From Amia ocellicauda (lineage: Eukaryota; Chordata; Actinopteri; Amiiformes; Amiidae): a DNA stretch of 64,000 nt. Shown here piece by piece: positions 28,943 through 42,147 of this stretch. The stretch is taken from assembly GCF_036373705.1 (NCBI RefSeq), contig NC_089855.1:4564501-4628500 (forward strand), written 5' to 3'. Within the stretch, counting starts at the first letter, position 1; each line of letters starts with the position of its first letter. The notes below the pieces were generated by a model that was not told the origin of the DNA, made no database searches, and saw only the letters and a list, made by a program, of their open reading frames with translations. The position numbers and the translations under genes are program-made.

Positions 28943-31900
28943 TCAGAGGTTGCGAATCTTGGATTCCCAGGTCTTTGCCTTTTCAAATCCATTGGTTCCC
29001 GACCTAAAGTCACTGATTGCTTGTGATATTTCTTCCTCTGTGTTCATCACAAAAGGACCTTGTGGAAAAGAACAAAGACAACACAGATAGAACAGCAAGA
29101 AAATAAAAGATTACTACAGGTTTAGGGTGCAGAGGTTCTCCAAACGTCAACAAGACAAAGTACCACAGGAATGTAGTCTTGGCTAATAAAGGTAAGTCTG
29201 GCATTATGGGCCCTGACTGCACAAGCATGTGTCTGAATGTGGAGATGATTCTCTCCATGCTTGACCACACAAGAACAGAAGTGATGCTCAATGGTCAAGA
29301 CAATTTGTGCCACATAAGATTTCCCTCTGGAGGTTGAGAACCAGAAGGCACAATTTGAAGCAAAGAGGAAAAGAGATTTAAGTAATCATACTTGTTTCAA
29401 AGTAAGTGCACTCGATCCCAATAAGACTAAATTAATCAGAAATGTTAACACAGAGTACAAATGTTCATTTTGTAGGCTTACCGTGTTGGACAATTGGTTC
29501 CTTGATCGGTTCTCCTGCAATCAGCACAAAGTGTGTTACCACAGAGTCCTGTGAAAAGAAAGGATATCACTGAATTCTGTTATTATGAAATTATGCCTCC
29601 TGCTCCTTGATTTGATATTTTCCTTTATATTTTGCATTATTTAGGTCATTACTTTAATGAGTAAGCACTGTGACAAATCTGACCTTGTTTTCAAATTGCA
29701 CGCCATCTCCATCATCAAGCACCACCGTATGATGGGGTTCAATTTTTCTCTGATCATCACTGGGACCTGCAAGGCAAACACAGCATATTACAAATGTATT
29801 TATATTTATGTATGTTTAATGAAAAGCAGTTGCACATATTCAGCACAATATTGTGTTAAAGTGAACTTTGCTATAGTTCAGGAATAAAAGGGTCAGGCTT
29901 TATCTCAATCCAGTAATGCTCTCTTCTCGCCTAAGATGCTGATCGCATCCATTTTGTATTTTTATTGAACCATAATGCAGTGTAAAAATATAGTCACACT
30001 ACTGAAATACTGTAGTAAAGACCTATATAAAGACATGCTTGGTTTGTAACATCTGCAATTCCAATGGAAATTGTTAGGGTTATATTACCATTTGGATATG
30101 TTTATATTGTTCAGTGGATTTTTAAATATACTGTGCTTTTCATGGGTAATGGTTACTGGCTACACAGCTTGCAAAAAAAGCCAGAGCTCAAATGTGTTTG
30201 ATGCTGACTAGTTCAGCTGGTTGTGGCCTCTGCTCACAGTGAGAACATTTAACAATATTAAATAATGATCATTTAACACAAGTATTTGCTTTAGATTTCA
30301 TATGCATTAATACCCTGAGAATATATTATTCTCCTTGAAAAGCCATTTTACTATATAAAGTATATATGCCTACACAATCTATTGTAAATTCATGGTTATG
30401 TAATGCCCTACAAACACGTCCCTATAAATAAACCTCTAGCACAAAACCAGCGCATCTGAAACTACAATTTATTTCAATTATTCCATAATTATGAAGGATG
30501 ATCTCTCTGTAATTTAAGTCGTTCCCCCAAAAAGCTGTCAAGTCATTAAGCTATAAACCACAGTGAAAGTGACATGTTGAAGTGCCTTTGTTAGTGATAT
30601 CATCATCTCAGAAGTCTTTATTTCCTTAAAATAATAGTGAAATTAAAATAATAACATGAAATGGCTAGTTTTACAAAACAAAATAAAAAACTAAACAAAA
30701 CACTGCGACTCATTTGCACAGCTGTAAACCTATGCAGCAGCTGCTCTGTGTTATATAAACAAACCTAGAAACCACATGCAAGTCTTGTTTTTTGTTTTGG
30801 TCTTTCTCTGTAAACCTAGCCATTTCACCTTTCGACAATAAATATACACACACAGACCTACAACTTACGAAAAATAAACACAAGGGAAAGGAAAACTCTG
30901 AACCAAGACTCTACAACTATCTAGTACCACCGACACCAGTGTGCTTTTTCAATTCGTTTTTGGCATTCTGACACCTGCATTAATAACTGGCACATCATGT
31001 GGTGTGCCGATAAGCCATGTGTGAGGATGTTGCCAATTCCAGTCCTGGCACTGCACAACAGCTGATCTTGGCCTCAGATCATTCGAGTGCAGTAAAACAT
31101 AGCATACATGTGCCCTGGGTTTACCCCAGAGGGAACCACAAACAGAGCCAAATCAGCGAATTCACAAATCACAAGTAGGTGTGGCATTGTTTACCCTAAA
31201 TTCCCTCTCCCATGTCCAACAGGTTGATAAGAATCCTGATTATTCCGTGTTCTTATAATAAATAACTCCACATTCTATACAATAACCGCATACACTGAAG
31301 ACACTGAAGATTCACTTACCAACATGGACACATCCTGACAGTGTGTAGATAAAAGCCGTCCACCCTAAACATAAGTACATAGTTTCAGTTAAATACAAGG
31401 CAGCTGTGAACAACTCAAGCAAACGATTTATAAAAGACAGTTACTAGAATCTAGTTACCCGCTTACCTAAACCAGTCAATACAGTCACATTATTTGCAAA
31501 ACAAAACGAGTACGTACAGGACACTGGATATCTGCTAATGTTTCTCAAATCTTAATTATAATATTTTCGGCCATCAAACATTGTAGGTCACTACCAAATT
31601 CTGATGCAACATTAAATATCAGATTGTCCGTTCTAAACCTACACTCCCAGGCAGTCTGTGCATGTGACATGAAATTAATTATTTCCACGTAAAGTGTGGT
31701 TTCCACTGTACCCACATTTGCACGGATTAATGCATTCCCTTCACTGACATGAGCTGATATCTCCTCATTGTTCGACAGAAACTATACTGTGCACACAACA
31801 AGATGATATCAAATGTTGCTTTCATAAGCTTTTCCAATACTGAAGTCTGTTTGGCTGTCGGCTTCACCCGATACCAGCACACACTGGTAATAACCTACCA

Positions 31901-34900
31901 TTAGAAGAAATGGTAGGCAAGCTGCCCAGGGAGGAGCAAGACTCAAGCGGGAAATGAACCACAATTAGGGAAAAAACACCAGAGGACCGAGCCTCGTGCT
32001 TTAAAGGAAAACATTCCTCAGATTTCACGTAAAGACCTTAGGTTCCTTTGTGGATTGCATATCCGTAGTGGTAGGAGTAATTAGGATCATGAGATTGATC
32101 TCTTGGATTACATTTTTCACATAACTCGTATCTGTAGCCACATGAAATCGGCAAAACACACACGTCCTGTTTTGTTTCACTTGCTGCTGATGATATATCT
32201 TAAAAAAAAAAACAGGCCTCGTTTCTTTTTCATTCTGTTTTACCTTTAATGACAGAGAGGAGAACATGTGAAACGGCCATGGAATACGGTTTCATGTAAC
32301 CGGCTTCGTTTAGGAAAATTGTAACTTTACAGCGGTGTGTGCCTACTGCCCTTTTAACTTGAGCTCTGGGAGTGTGTGAGTGCATTCACGCACACAAGGA
32401 ATATATATTGAATTCACTTGACAACTTCTTGGGTGATGAAGAAGCGGGAGGGTCTTTTGAGTCTTTGGGTGGTGGAGGTCACAGTTACACAGCTGGGCTT
32501 GAGCACAATATGGCCTCACAAAGTCCTGGGAGGCCTGGGTTGTGTATTAACATTAAAACCCCTGGAATGAATTATGGAGATTCAATCACTTTAACTAATT
32601 TCATTTCCTCACCACAATGGCAATGGAAAATTTCATGGAAGAAAATTAAGTATTTCGTATGCAGAGGAACATTGTCTAAATAGGATAATTGTGTACTTTA
32701 AAGACATCTAATATTTACTGCACATATATGCCTTTAAGCTAACTGAAATATATTAGTGACTCTTCACTCGTAAATACCGAAAGCTGAGCTCAACCGAAAA
32801 GTATTTTAGAGAAGGAAATGTCTTATTTCACTGTTACTGGCAACAAATGTTGAATTTCGGCTTCAGCAAAGGAAAATAACATTTTGTTTCCCTCTATAAA
32901 TGTATAAATGTTTTGTTTTCAGTGTAATATAAACGTGATACTTATGTGTTCCAGTTGCTAACATTCTTCCCAAATTTACCAAGATCACACTAGCGTGCAC
33001 CAGATCAATTATAATCTGTTTTCCTTACCTAAGGGGACTGGTTGAACATGCTTTGCTGCAGGGTCCAGTTTAAAATCAAGGTACATGGTTGGGGTTCTTG
33101 TATACACTTTTGACTGAAAAGAAATTGGGAAAAATGTTATCTTTATCATAAAGGGTATGGGATCTATACACAGCCCACCAGGAAATGAGCTCCTGTCGGG
33201 TATTTCATCTGGAGAGTCTGAAAGGAAAGACCAGCGATGCATATTAGTTACCATCTTCATCTAATTGTGGGTTTTAGACTGTTGGCATTTTGAACTTCCC
33301 TCCAAGTGTAATTCCACCACACCTGTCAATAATCTGTAGAAGATACGGTGAAGAGAAAAAGGAATAACACTGGGCTTTTTTTATGAAGACTTTTCTTTGA
33401 AGCTGATGAACTTAAAACCATAGGGGTTACCCAATGCAAAATAATGTCAATATCAATATCCCATGGCAATCACACTGGAATGTTACACGTCAGTGCTTTA
33501 CTATGCCTCTCAAACCCATTTCATCTGGAATACATTACACCTCCTCTCACCTGAAAGACGTGATCGTTCGCAGGACTCTGTGAACTGAAATAAACTGGGT
33601 GAACTGCATTAAACTCTGTGAACTACATTGCACTGGGTCTGCCCTCACGTAACCCCGGCAGACATTAAGATCTATATTGAAAACATAAAACTGCTTCCAC
33701 TGATGTCTGTTCTGAATTTCCTACTGCAATCCATCAAGCAGAAACCAGGCTACTACAGCACAGAAAATGCATGGTGCTTTTGGATATGAGGGAACAATCC
33801 AGTGACAGGCCTATTAAAAGCAACTCAATGTTGACCCCTGTAATAATTCTGCCTGCAACTCCAAGATTAAACAAGTTTACCATTTGTTTTGCCCCAGAAC
33901 TTGTTTTAATACCTCACTAGCAGGTTTTTCTTATAAATACTCTCCTTATCAAAACCCATTTTATCTCAGTCTCAATTGCATCCTGAGGAAAGAAATTAAT
34001 ATAACAACTCATGAAACAAATATGCAACTCAATTAGAGGCTTTAATATTTTTAAACTCTGATCAGGAACAAAAATCAGTTCCAGAAATAATAAAAATGGT
34101 GGAAAAGTTGAAGCTTGACCGTGCAAAAGATATAAAAGTTTGCAAGGGTTGTATTACATACTAAGTGTATATAACTGTTGGATCCTAGGCAAGAACATTC
34201 TTCAGGAAAGGTGGGTAAGCAGCACTGTTTTTTGTTCGTATGTTTGAAAACCTCAGTTTGAGGTAAGTGAGTTTGCTTGTATTTTATGATTTTACTCAAA
34301 GATACTGCACTTTAAGAGCCTCTGAGATTTATGATTTAACAGTTTGCAGGGAGATCCAGCGCAAACAACACTGACATCTGAGCTGTTAAGATTTTAAACC
34401 TGCATTGAGATGGCCTAAAGATCCTACATCTAATAAAACACTGACCCTCCTATACAATATGGGTCAACGTCCCAAAATAGTAATTCTTATGGTTGTGTTT
34501 AAATAATAAAAAGCTTAAACAAATGTAATAATGATATTATGGATGTTACATGAATGTATTTCCAAACATAGTTTTGTTGTAACATTTGACATTATGGTTA
34601 CAAAATGGCCAAAGAAAACAATGCCAACATATCTCTATGTACTTTCTCTGTGGGCTTGCTGGTAATTAGACACCTTTCATTTGTAAGAATAAAATACAAA
34701 AAATAATAATAAAATATTCTGGAAATTGAAATGAGGCCACATACTCTCGCCAGCAGTAATTTCACAAGTAATTATATATGTATGTATTCAGTGTAAATTA
34801 TGTTTTACTTGATTTTGGTTGGAAGCCCATTGAAATAAACTGTTCAAAATTTGTGTTTCCCAGTTCTGTATACCCTACTGAACCTCTTTCATCATTTGAC

Positions 34901-37900
34901 TTGTGCTCACCCTGCCAAAAAGGAAACATCAACCAGTAAAGACTAGGAGCTGGACCATAAACTAAAATATTAATTTATAAAACACTAACACAATCTTTTT
35001 TCCATATGTCAGGCTTGAAAAGTTGAAAAGAAAAGAATATGTCGACAATGTAACAATATACACGTGGTTTCCTTTTAAACTAAGACATGTTTTACAAGAA
35101 TCTGCTCATAAACTAGCCTGATAATAACATTGTATATTAGAATGTTCAAATTAACACAAATCTTGTTAAAAAATACAAGTTAAGAAAATACTTTAAGATA
35201 TTATTCTAGGTTTTACTCTAAACAGAGTTATGATTTCCATGATACATCATTCCAGGAGTATTATATCACTGTGGAAAAAACACCATTACATAGTTTTAAA
35301 ATATTATTGTTTTTCCCTCTGCAAAAAGCTTAAGACTTTTGTTATTTTCCAGTCCTTGGGGGGCCACAGTGTCTGCAGGTTTGTGTTCCAAAAGGAGATC
35401 CCAATTACTTAATTAATGTAATTATTTATACAGGTAGGCTTATCTAAAACTTTAATATTATATTTTTATAGCTGATCCCTTACTATTTGTAAGGACTCAA
35501 AACACTGAACCCACAGAACATTCCAGAGTCTGGAGAGAAGTGTTCAATTCATCCAGTTAATTGTTTAATTAGACCAATTAAGGAGCCAAGAGTTGCACTG
35601 GAATGAAACCCAGCAGACACTGTGGCCCCCCAGGACTGGATTCTGACACCCCGGTTTATTTTAGAAGATTTTAAAAATTCAATAAATAATTTCACTGTGG
35701 AGATGGATCTTATTAAGATTAGAGGCCAATGCAGGGGTGATGAATTGGAAAACATTGTACTAAAGAGCAAAAGCCCTGACCTTCTTTCCCAAAGCTTCGC
35801 CGGAGATCACAGTGATGGTCACCCCATTCTTGCTGGGTTTCGGGATATCTGTGCTCTTCAGTTCCTGATACTGTGGCTCCACCATCTTCTCTGAGCTTCG
35901 CAGGTTCACCCAGAGCTGTAGACCGTGGAGCGGCTCATCTGACACAGCCATTTCGGCGTGCATTACCCCTCTGCCTGCCGTCATCCACTGCAAATCAGTG
36001 GGAACAAAACGTTATAAATATTACTATTTACAAAGCATGAATTTACTGGAATTGTGTTAAACAGTTCTAGAAGCACGCGATGGCGACGCACTGCTGTCCG
36101 TTAGTGTCTACTTTGCTTCCGGTTTGCCCGAGTCTTTCCTTCATTCTTGTATACACTACAGCTGTTTTCCTTTGTTCCCTTTCCTTTTAAAATTAATAAG
36201 CAAAACGTCTCAAAATGAACACTTGATAGTGGAGCAGACAGGAAAGACAGACGCCTCAGGTTAGTCTGAATGGGGCAGAAAGATGTGAAATCATTAAATG
36301 CCCATAAAAATAATACACTTTCAAAACGGAAAATCTTTAATGACCCTCGAAGTACAGGACATCCTCTTCAGTTTAGCAGCTTTATAGCTTTACAGGTTTA
36401 TAGCTGCGTAGAAGCAGTTGTGCTCTGGAGGAAATAAAATAGAGGGATAACACTATACTGTTACAGGATTGGTTATTTAATTCATTAGAAAGCTGTCTAT
36501 TGTATGCTGCAAACAAAACACAACAAAACAAAGGGCTGAGTTCCAGTTGTATGAAGGCAAAGACTATATTAAAAACATCAATATTGGGTCTGTAATGGCA
36601 AACTTCCCATAAAAAAGCATCTTATGTTTACATAGTGATGTTGATGTGTAGTGTAACACTGTACATATATGTAGACAATACTTTTCATGTACCTGTAAAT
36701 CCCCAGGCTTCAGCGTCCCACTGTGGCCACAGAAATCCTCATGAGCTGAAACGCCTTGTAACAGATAAGTGACCTGAATGAAGGTAAAAGAGTTACAAAA
36801 TGTAATGTGTACTGTAGTTCAACTATACAAGCAGATGAGTAATAATTTAACAACATAAGTTGTTACATACATTACCAAGTTGATAAATATGTGTAAATGA
36901 ACTGTATTAATTGTTCAGTACTTTCACCCAAATCGGTCCACTTAATGTAAAGTGTTGACATAGAATTGTATGCCATCAGTAAGACAGATAGTGGAGACTT
37001 TATAATACCCTAGACCAAAGTAATAATATTGAAAAAACTAAAATATTATTCAAACATTTACTACAGTTTGTGTATTTTTTGTCAAAATGCCCGTAACTAG
37101 GAAATTATTACAAAAATACAGCTGTTTATTTAGAGGAGAGTCATTTTGTGTGACTGTGGAATGAAATTGGCTGAACCATCTTGAAATCTGAAAGATTAAT
37201 TGTATTGGGAGGCTGTACTGAAGTAAGTTAAGATAATGAAATGGAAAATATATCCCCAAGTAGAAGAGCTTTTGAAGATGGACGAGGCCTTCAGTCTGAA
37301 ATAGTGCAGGGGAGAAAAAACTTTTTTAAGAGGGGTAAAAAGTACAAGATACAGAGGTACTTTACTTCTCCTGTGTAGTTCCTGAAAATCAAGTCTGAGA
37401 TGTGTTCTCAGAATCGACCGATGGCATGGAAAAAGACTGACATTAAACATAAATATACTACACCTTTACTCATACAGTATACAAAAAACACAAACGAAAT
37501 GAAGCACATGAAATAAAAATTCATCAGATTCTGCAATATCATACGTTAGAAAGGACTGAGACACAAATGATTCATTAGTTCAAGTTATGCAGACAAGCAT
37601 TCCAAGTATGAAATTACACATACTGGTAATTCTTCACAGATGTTTGCTTATGAGATTAATTACAGCTGAACAACAAAATGCTGAATTTGGACCGGTCGGG
37701 TATTGTTTGCAAGATATTAAAACAGGATGCAATCTTTTCCCCCTGTTTGTGCAAATTTATTGCCCAAACACTGTGGCATAATCAGTCACAATTTTCTACA
37801 ACCAAATTCCCCAAACAGTTCATGTCAACAAACTCATAAAATGTAACGTATGGGGAATTATTATACATCATGCAATTTAAGAAAGTAGAGTTTGAAATGT

Positions 37901-39989
37901 ACTACATATAAATATTAAAACACTTCCTGACTGTAATGAAATGTATATTTTATAGATATGTTTTATGGAAACACTTCTACTGAACAGCAAATAGCAGATT
38001 CGGCGGCCTGGCCTGCGGCCCCGGCCACTGTTGGCCCTACAGAATGGGGACAGCATGTGGTCGGGGGGCAACAGCTGGCTCTGGCACATTTCCTGAGCTC
38101 AAACTGGGAGGAGGTTGTGATCTTGGGGACCTGTAACTGTGAATAATCATGTCAAGGTGATTACAGCCTGGGAGTTCTGCAGCACAAGCAGTGCCATTAA
38201 ATTACAAATTGAAAACTGAGCAGTAAGTGAGATAAGAAGCAGTGCAGACCCTCTCTTTTAATAAATGACTTCAACATGCCCGTTCTTTTCTTTAATATAT
38301 CTTATCGGAGATCTTGGCAAATTGGTTTGCAGCTTCAAAACAATAACCAGTTGGACTTTTTCAAGCGCCTTTACGCATTTACTTTTCAGCACCAAATTAA
38401 GCAAAGATGTTTAGATGAACACAGCTTCAAACAAAGCTTATTACGTCTGAACAAACGTCTCTCCATTAACACTTGCTCCATTAATCAGAAGTAATTTAAA
38501 TTTAGGCACAGGAAATCATAAATCTATTCGATTATACACCAGGTCACAATGAACCAAAGCAAGGGGGGGACAATGTGTACACATTTAGGACAGATCTGTA
38601 AAACATGCTCCTTCCTTATTATGACATAACAATTTAGCAAAACTCGCACAAGGCCACTCCATACCACATTGTTTCCCTTTCTGGACACTTCTCCAAAACA
38701 GACATTAGAAATTGGTGTAAGACAGCAACTCCTTTCTCACAGACAAAAAAAAAACATCAGACATTGAAATAGGTGACAAGACAGAACAGGACAAGTTATG
38801 ATTTAAGACGTGATCTTTAAAAAGACAGATTTCAACATTTTTTAAACACAAATTCCTTTCAACAATAATCACTGCAATTACATGAGAGCGACTTGTACCC
38901 CCTACTGGAAAACTCGAGACAGTGCACAACACCTCGCATCAGAGAAACCTAAAGGTATAGAACAACGCAAATTCATGCAATTCCAAGCAAAAAACTGCTT
39001 GATGACACACATTAATAAACACAAAAATATTTGTTTGAATCCTCAAGATACATGACACACTGAGCTTATGGTTTTCCAAAAGCTTGTCGAGTCTAATTTA
39101 ATGAATTTATGATTTTGGAAGTAAAATGCACATTTATTGGTATTGAAAATACGAATACACAGCTGCATAGGATTTTGAATATGTAACATTTCACAACTAT
39201 AAATATTAATATTAATAATTAATTTAAAACACCACAAAACACTTACTGTTTCAAAGCCTCTGTGTGGGTGGTCAGGAAATCCTGCAGGCTTGCTGACTTT
39301 AAATTCATCTAACATCAAAAAGGGGTCTAAATTCCTGAGCTGAAATCAAGTAGAAGATAAGGAATTTAATAGCCACTACTGTACAGGATGCCTATCTATA
39401 ATATAAAGCAAAGTGGTTTACTGCCATCTACAACATGTTAGCATGAGATTGTGGATTAAAGCTGCTTATTCCTGCAACTATATTATGTATATACTGTATA
39501 CTGTGTGTTGGGTGTGTACAACTTTGCCCAAAGTCTACACACCATATTAATAAAATAATAATATTGTATCAAGTACAGTTCACTGAGAAATATTTATTCA
39601 ACTAAATTCTTAATGTAATGTTAGTGTGCAGCAGTAAGGCTGCGTCTGGCCTTTCTTTGCAGCATGCTAATGAAGTGCTTATGCAGATATCGTGTAACTT
39701 GGTCAACTGATTTGCTATCCGTGCGCACGTCGTTGAGAGCGCACAGCCTGCAGCACACGCCGGCTCGCTCGAGTGGCGCAGAAGTCCGCAGCTCTGCGCG
39801 TAACTGCTCTCGTCCACCAATGGGATCGGTGGGATCCTGCAGATCTGCGCAGAGCTGCGGACATCTGCGCTGCAGGACCGAGACGCGTCGAGCGGCTCCC
39901 ACCTCTCTGCGGCCGATGCTTCTGCGCACTCGGGCCCCGACGCCCTCCGCCTGCTCCACACTCAGCACCGTCTGCACCGCCCTGCGCAT
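28943..39989 (-). CDS. pir: Pirin: iron-binding nuclear cupin protein (complete CDS, 287 aa)
   Basis: Nine exons: 39903-39989, 39247-39339, 36693-36773, 35781-35987, 33029-33113, 31320-31364, 29684-29766, 29482-29548 and 28943-29058, together 864 nt with matching phases; human PIR is 290 aa. Pirin is an Fe-binding double-cupin protein that modulates NF-kB/BCL3 transcription and has quercetinase activity. The metal ligands are visible: His53 and His55 in [11 protein letters not shown], His97 and Glu99 in GVMHAEM. Other signatures are [18 protein letters not shown] at the N-terminus, [34 protein letters not shown] and [12 protein letters not shown]. The start ATG at 39987-39989 aligns with the human protein minus a few residues. 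A TATAAAAG about 20-28 bp upstream of the ATG may be a TATA box or chance. Exon 1 lies in a CpG-rich block (39720-39990) that also holds a foldback repeat. Confidence 0.97.
35345..35645. mobile_element. MITE-like inverted-repeat element in a pir intron
   Basis: The left arm at about 35349-35390 (GGGGGGCCACAGTGTCTGC) and the right arm at about 35599-35640 (GCAGACACTGTGGCCCCCC) are inverted copies of about 40 bp. The inner flanks are also loosely inverted (rich in AATTA/TTAAT). The interior has no coding potential. This is the form of a short non-autonomous DNA transposon or a pair of inverted solo repeats. Confidence 0.6.
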
Positions 39990-39995
39990 CTTTCT
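39720..39995. promoter_or_regulatory. CpG-rich block at pir exon 1
   Basis: GC- and CpG-rich compared with the AT-rich flanks, covering pir exon 1 and the first 180 bp of intron 1. Such blocks usually mark vertebrate promoters. Part of the GC content comes from the foldback repeat at 39762-39884. Confidence 0.5.
39762..39884. repeat. GC-rich foldback element, copy A (pir intron 1)
   Basis: Arms of about 46 nt (39762-39807 and 39839-39884) form an imperfect stem around a 31-nt loop carrying CCACCAATGGGATC. The inner stem core CCGCAGCTCTGCGC pairs with GCGCAGAGCTGCGG. It starts about 20 bp past the pir exon 1 donor. A second copy lies at 40930-41058 in the opposite orientation and shares both arms and the loop. 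Confidence 0.85.
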
Positions 39996-40929
39996 CTTTT
40001 CTCTGCCCCCTCTTTTATATCTGCAGGTTATAGTTTGCTTTCTGAAATATATATATATAAAACGAAAGGCTTTTCCAGAGTCTTTACACTGACACACACA
40101 TGTACCTTTAAAAAGGACAAATGGATGTCATTCAGTGATTACAAAAGAAACCCACAGAGTCAGCTCCAACTAAATACACATGTAACATGTCTTTACTTGT
40201 TAATTACATCATTTGAAATGTAAGTCTATTTGATTTGAATTCTATGCTTAGTAAAGCATGTCGGGTATATTTGAAAAAGGAAAAGGATCATCAACACAAT
40301 CTGAATGCAAATGTCTCATTTAATTATTTGTTAGGTTTTGTTTTGAAGGTACAACCCCGCCTGCTGCTATGATCTATTTTTGGCATAGCCATCTCTCAAG
40401 TATAACACCGCAACCTCCTCCTTTCAATCATTTCCTTGTATCACTTTTAACAGAAGTACTTGCTTTTTTAACAGCAGCACCAAAACTTACCAAGTGCTTC
40501 CAGCCGCAGATCCGAATTGAAACTGCGCTCATCTGCCAATTGCCTTTCTCTGCAAGCTGCTTACACTATGACTCAGCATTTCCCCTGGTGTGTGTCTTTA
40601 GTTGCCACTTTGCATAATTTAGTTGCAGGTGCCTGTGGTCTCGAAAACATCACCTCCTGTCCTATGAATGCAACTTGTTGGCAATAGATTGTACATGTCA
40701 TATGTATTCATGTTCATTAAATACCGTACAGACTGCATGCATTCATGGGCAGGAATACTTATGAGCTTTGAAAAACACCAGGAACGACTCATAATGAACT
40801 GTGTCAACACATCATGGAGATGTAGAAAATTAATATACTAAGATACAATAAATAAAAACGCCTTACTAGACAGCAGGCTTGTGTGACAGGACGTGTTTCA
40901 TTTGCTGCTGCGTTCAGCTGCGCCAAAAC

Positions 40930-41058
40930 TGTACTGGCGTTCTTGCAGCGCAGATTCCGCAGGTCTGCGCAATCTGCACAATCCCAGTGATCCCATTGGT
41001 GGAGGAGCGCAGAACCGTGCAGACCTGCGGATACCTGCGCTACAAGAACGCCAGCACA
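40930..41058. repeat. GC-rich foldback element, copy B (upstream of pir)
   Basis: Arms at 40930-40979 and about 41007-41058 (GCGTTCTTGCAGCGCAG against CTGCGCTACAAGAACGC) enclose a loop whose reverse complement reads CCACCAATGGGATC, as in copy A. It lies between the 3' end of the FAD-enzyme gene and pir exon 1. Where copy A has CCGCAGCTC/GAGCTGCGG, copy B has CCGCAGGTC/GACCTGCGG, so both strands of the stem changed together. Open frames through it on both strands are by-products of the palindrome. Confidence 0.85.
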
Positions 41059-41870
41059 ATTTCTATGCAGCTGACATCTTTGCAAAATACGGGTCCTGCA
41101 TCACTGCTGTGCGACAGGCGTGGGTCCTACATGTATGCAGAGTTTCCACTTAGATTTCAATGTTATTTATTTAATATCCACAGGCGACTGTAAATTATCT
41201 TTGGATGAACTTCCTCATTCGTGCAGTAGCGCCCTCCTGACGTCATACAAGCTATTCCTTAGCTAAGCATGAGACAGCAGTTTTGTGCCTAGTGACTTAA
41301 AACATACACAAACAACGCCTTGAAAATCCCGTGGTTCAGTTCCTGCCTTGACACAAACAATTCTATTTGTACATTCATGTGTTAAAATCACCTTAAAACA
41401 TTTATGCATAGTCCAAGACCAGTCATTGGTGTTATCCATCACAGTTTTAAAGTGCTGTGTATGGATTAAAGTGTACCTTGAAGTAAAATATTTGACAATC
41501 TTTCTTCTAAACATATCTTTCTTCATGCCTGACTCAATACATTCCTAATCTACCAATTTCCCTTAATGAAAATACCTAACTAACTAACTAAAATACCTCC
41601 AAAAACTGGAATATGGATTTTAAATATGAATATGAAGACATTGAGGCAGAGGAGTTATCGTTAGAAAACACACAAGGATGTCTGTAACTAACAATCTTAT
41701 AGATACAAACACATTGCACAACAAAGCAAAGTGTAAGAAAAACACGTACACAACCTGCAAAGGGATGCTGCGTTAAGAGTTGTTTTTCTTATACATGACA
41801 ATTCAAATTAAAGCTCACGAGTTTCTTATCAGAAGGGGATATTCACTGTGGCTGCAGGAGAGTCTGGAAA

Positions 41871-42116
41871 TCACAACCACATCAGCCCATGCATCTGCTG
41901 TATGTACTCCTGCGTCCGTGACTTCCCAGCAGCCTGTCCGTCGGGGGCTGCCTGTCCTCCCCCCACTTCACTGTGTTTATTGAGGATGTCTCTCGCAATG
42001 CGTGCACTGGCCGCCTGACCTCCAGCCAGGTTGACAGAATGAGGCCCAATCTGAAGTAGCAATACATTGATTTCATGAGAAATAATGAGAAATGAAGAAA
42101 TGATCAAACTAAACAT

Positions 42117-42147
<31 letters not shown>

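Noticed and set aside
39602-41193. Cysteine- and arginine-rich frames on both strands around pir exon 1
   Set aside because: They are translations of the two GC-rich foldback repeats; similarity between them reflects the shared repeat, not a protein.
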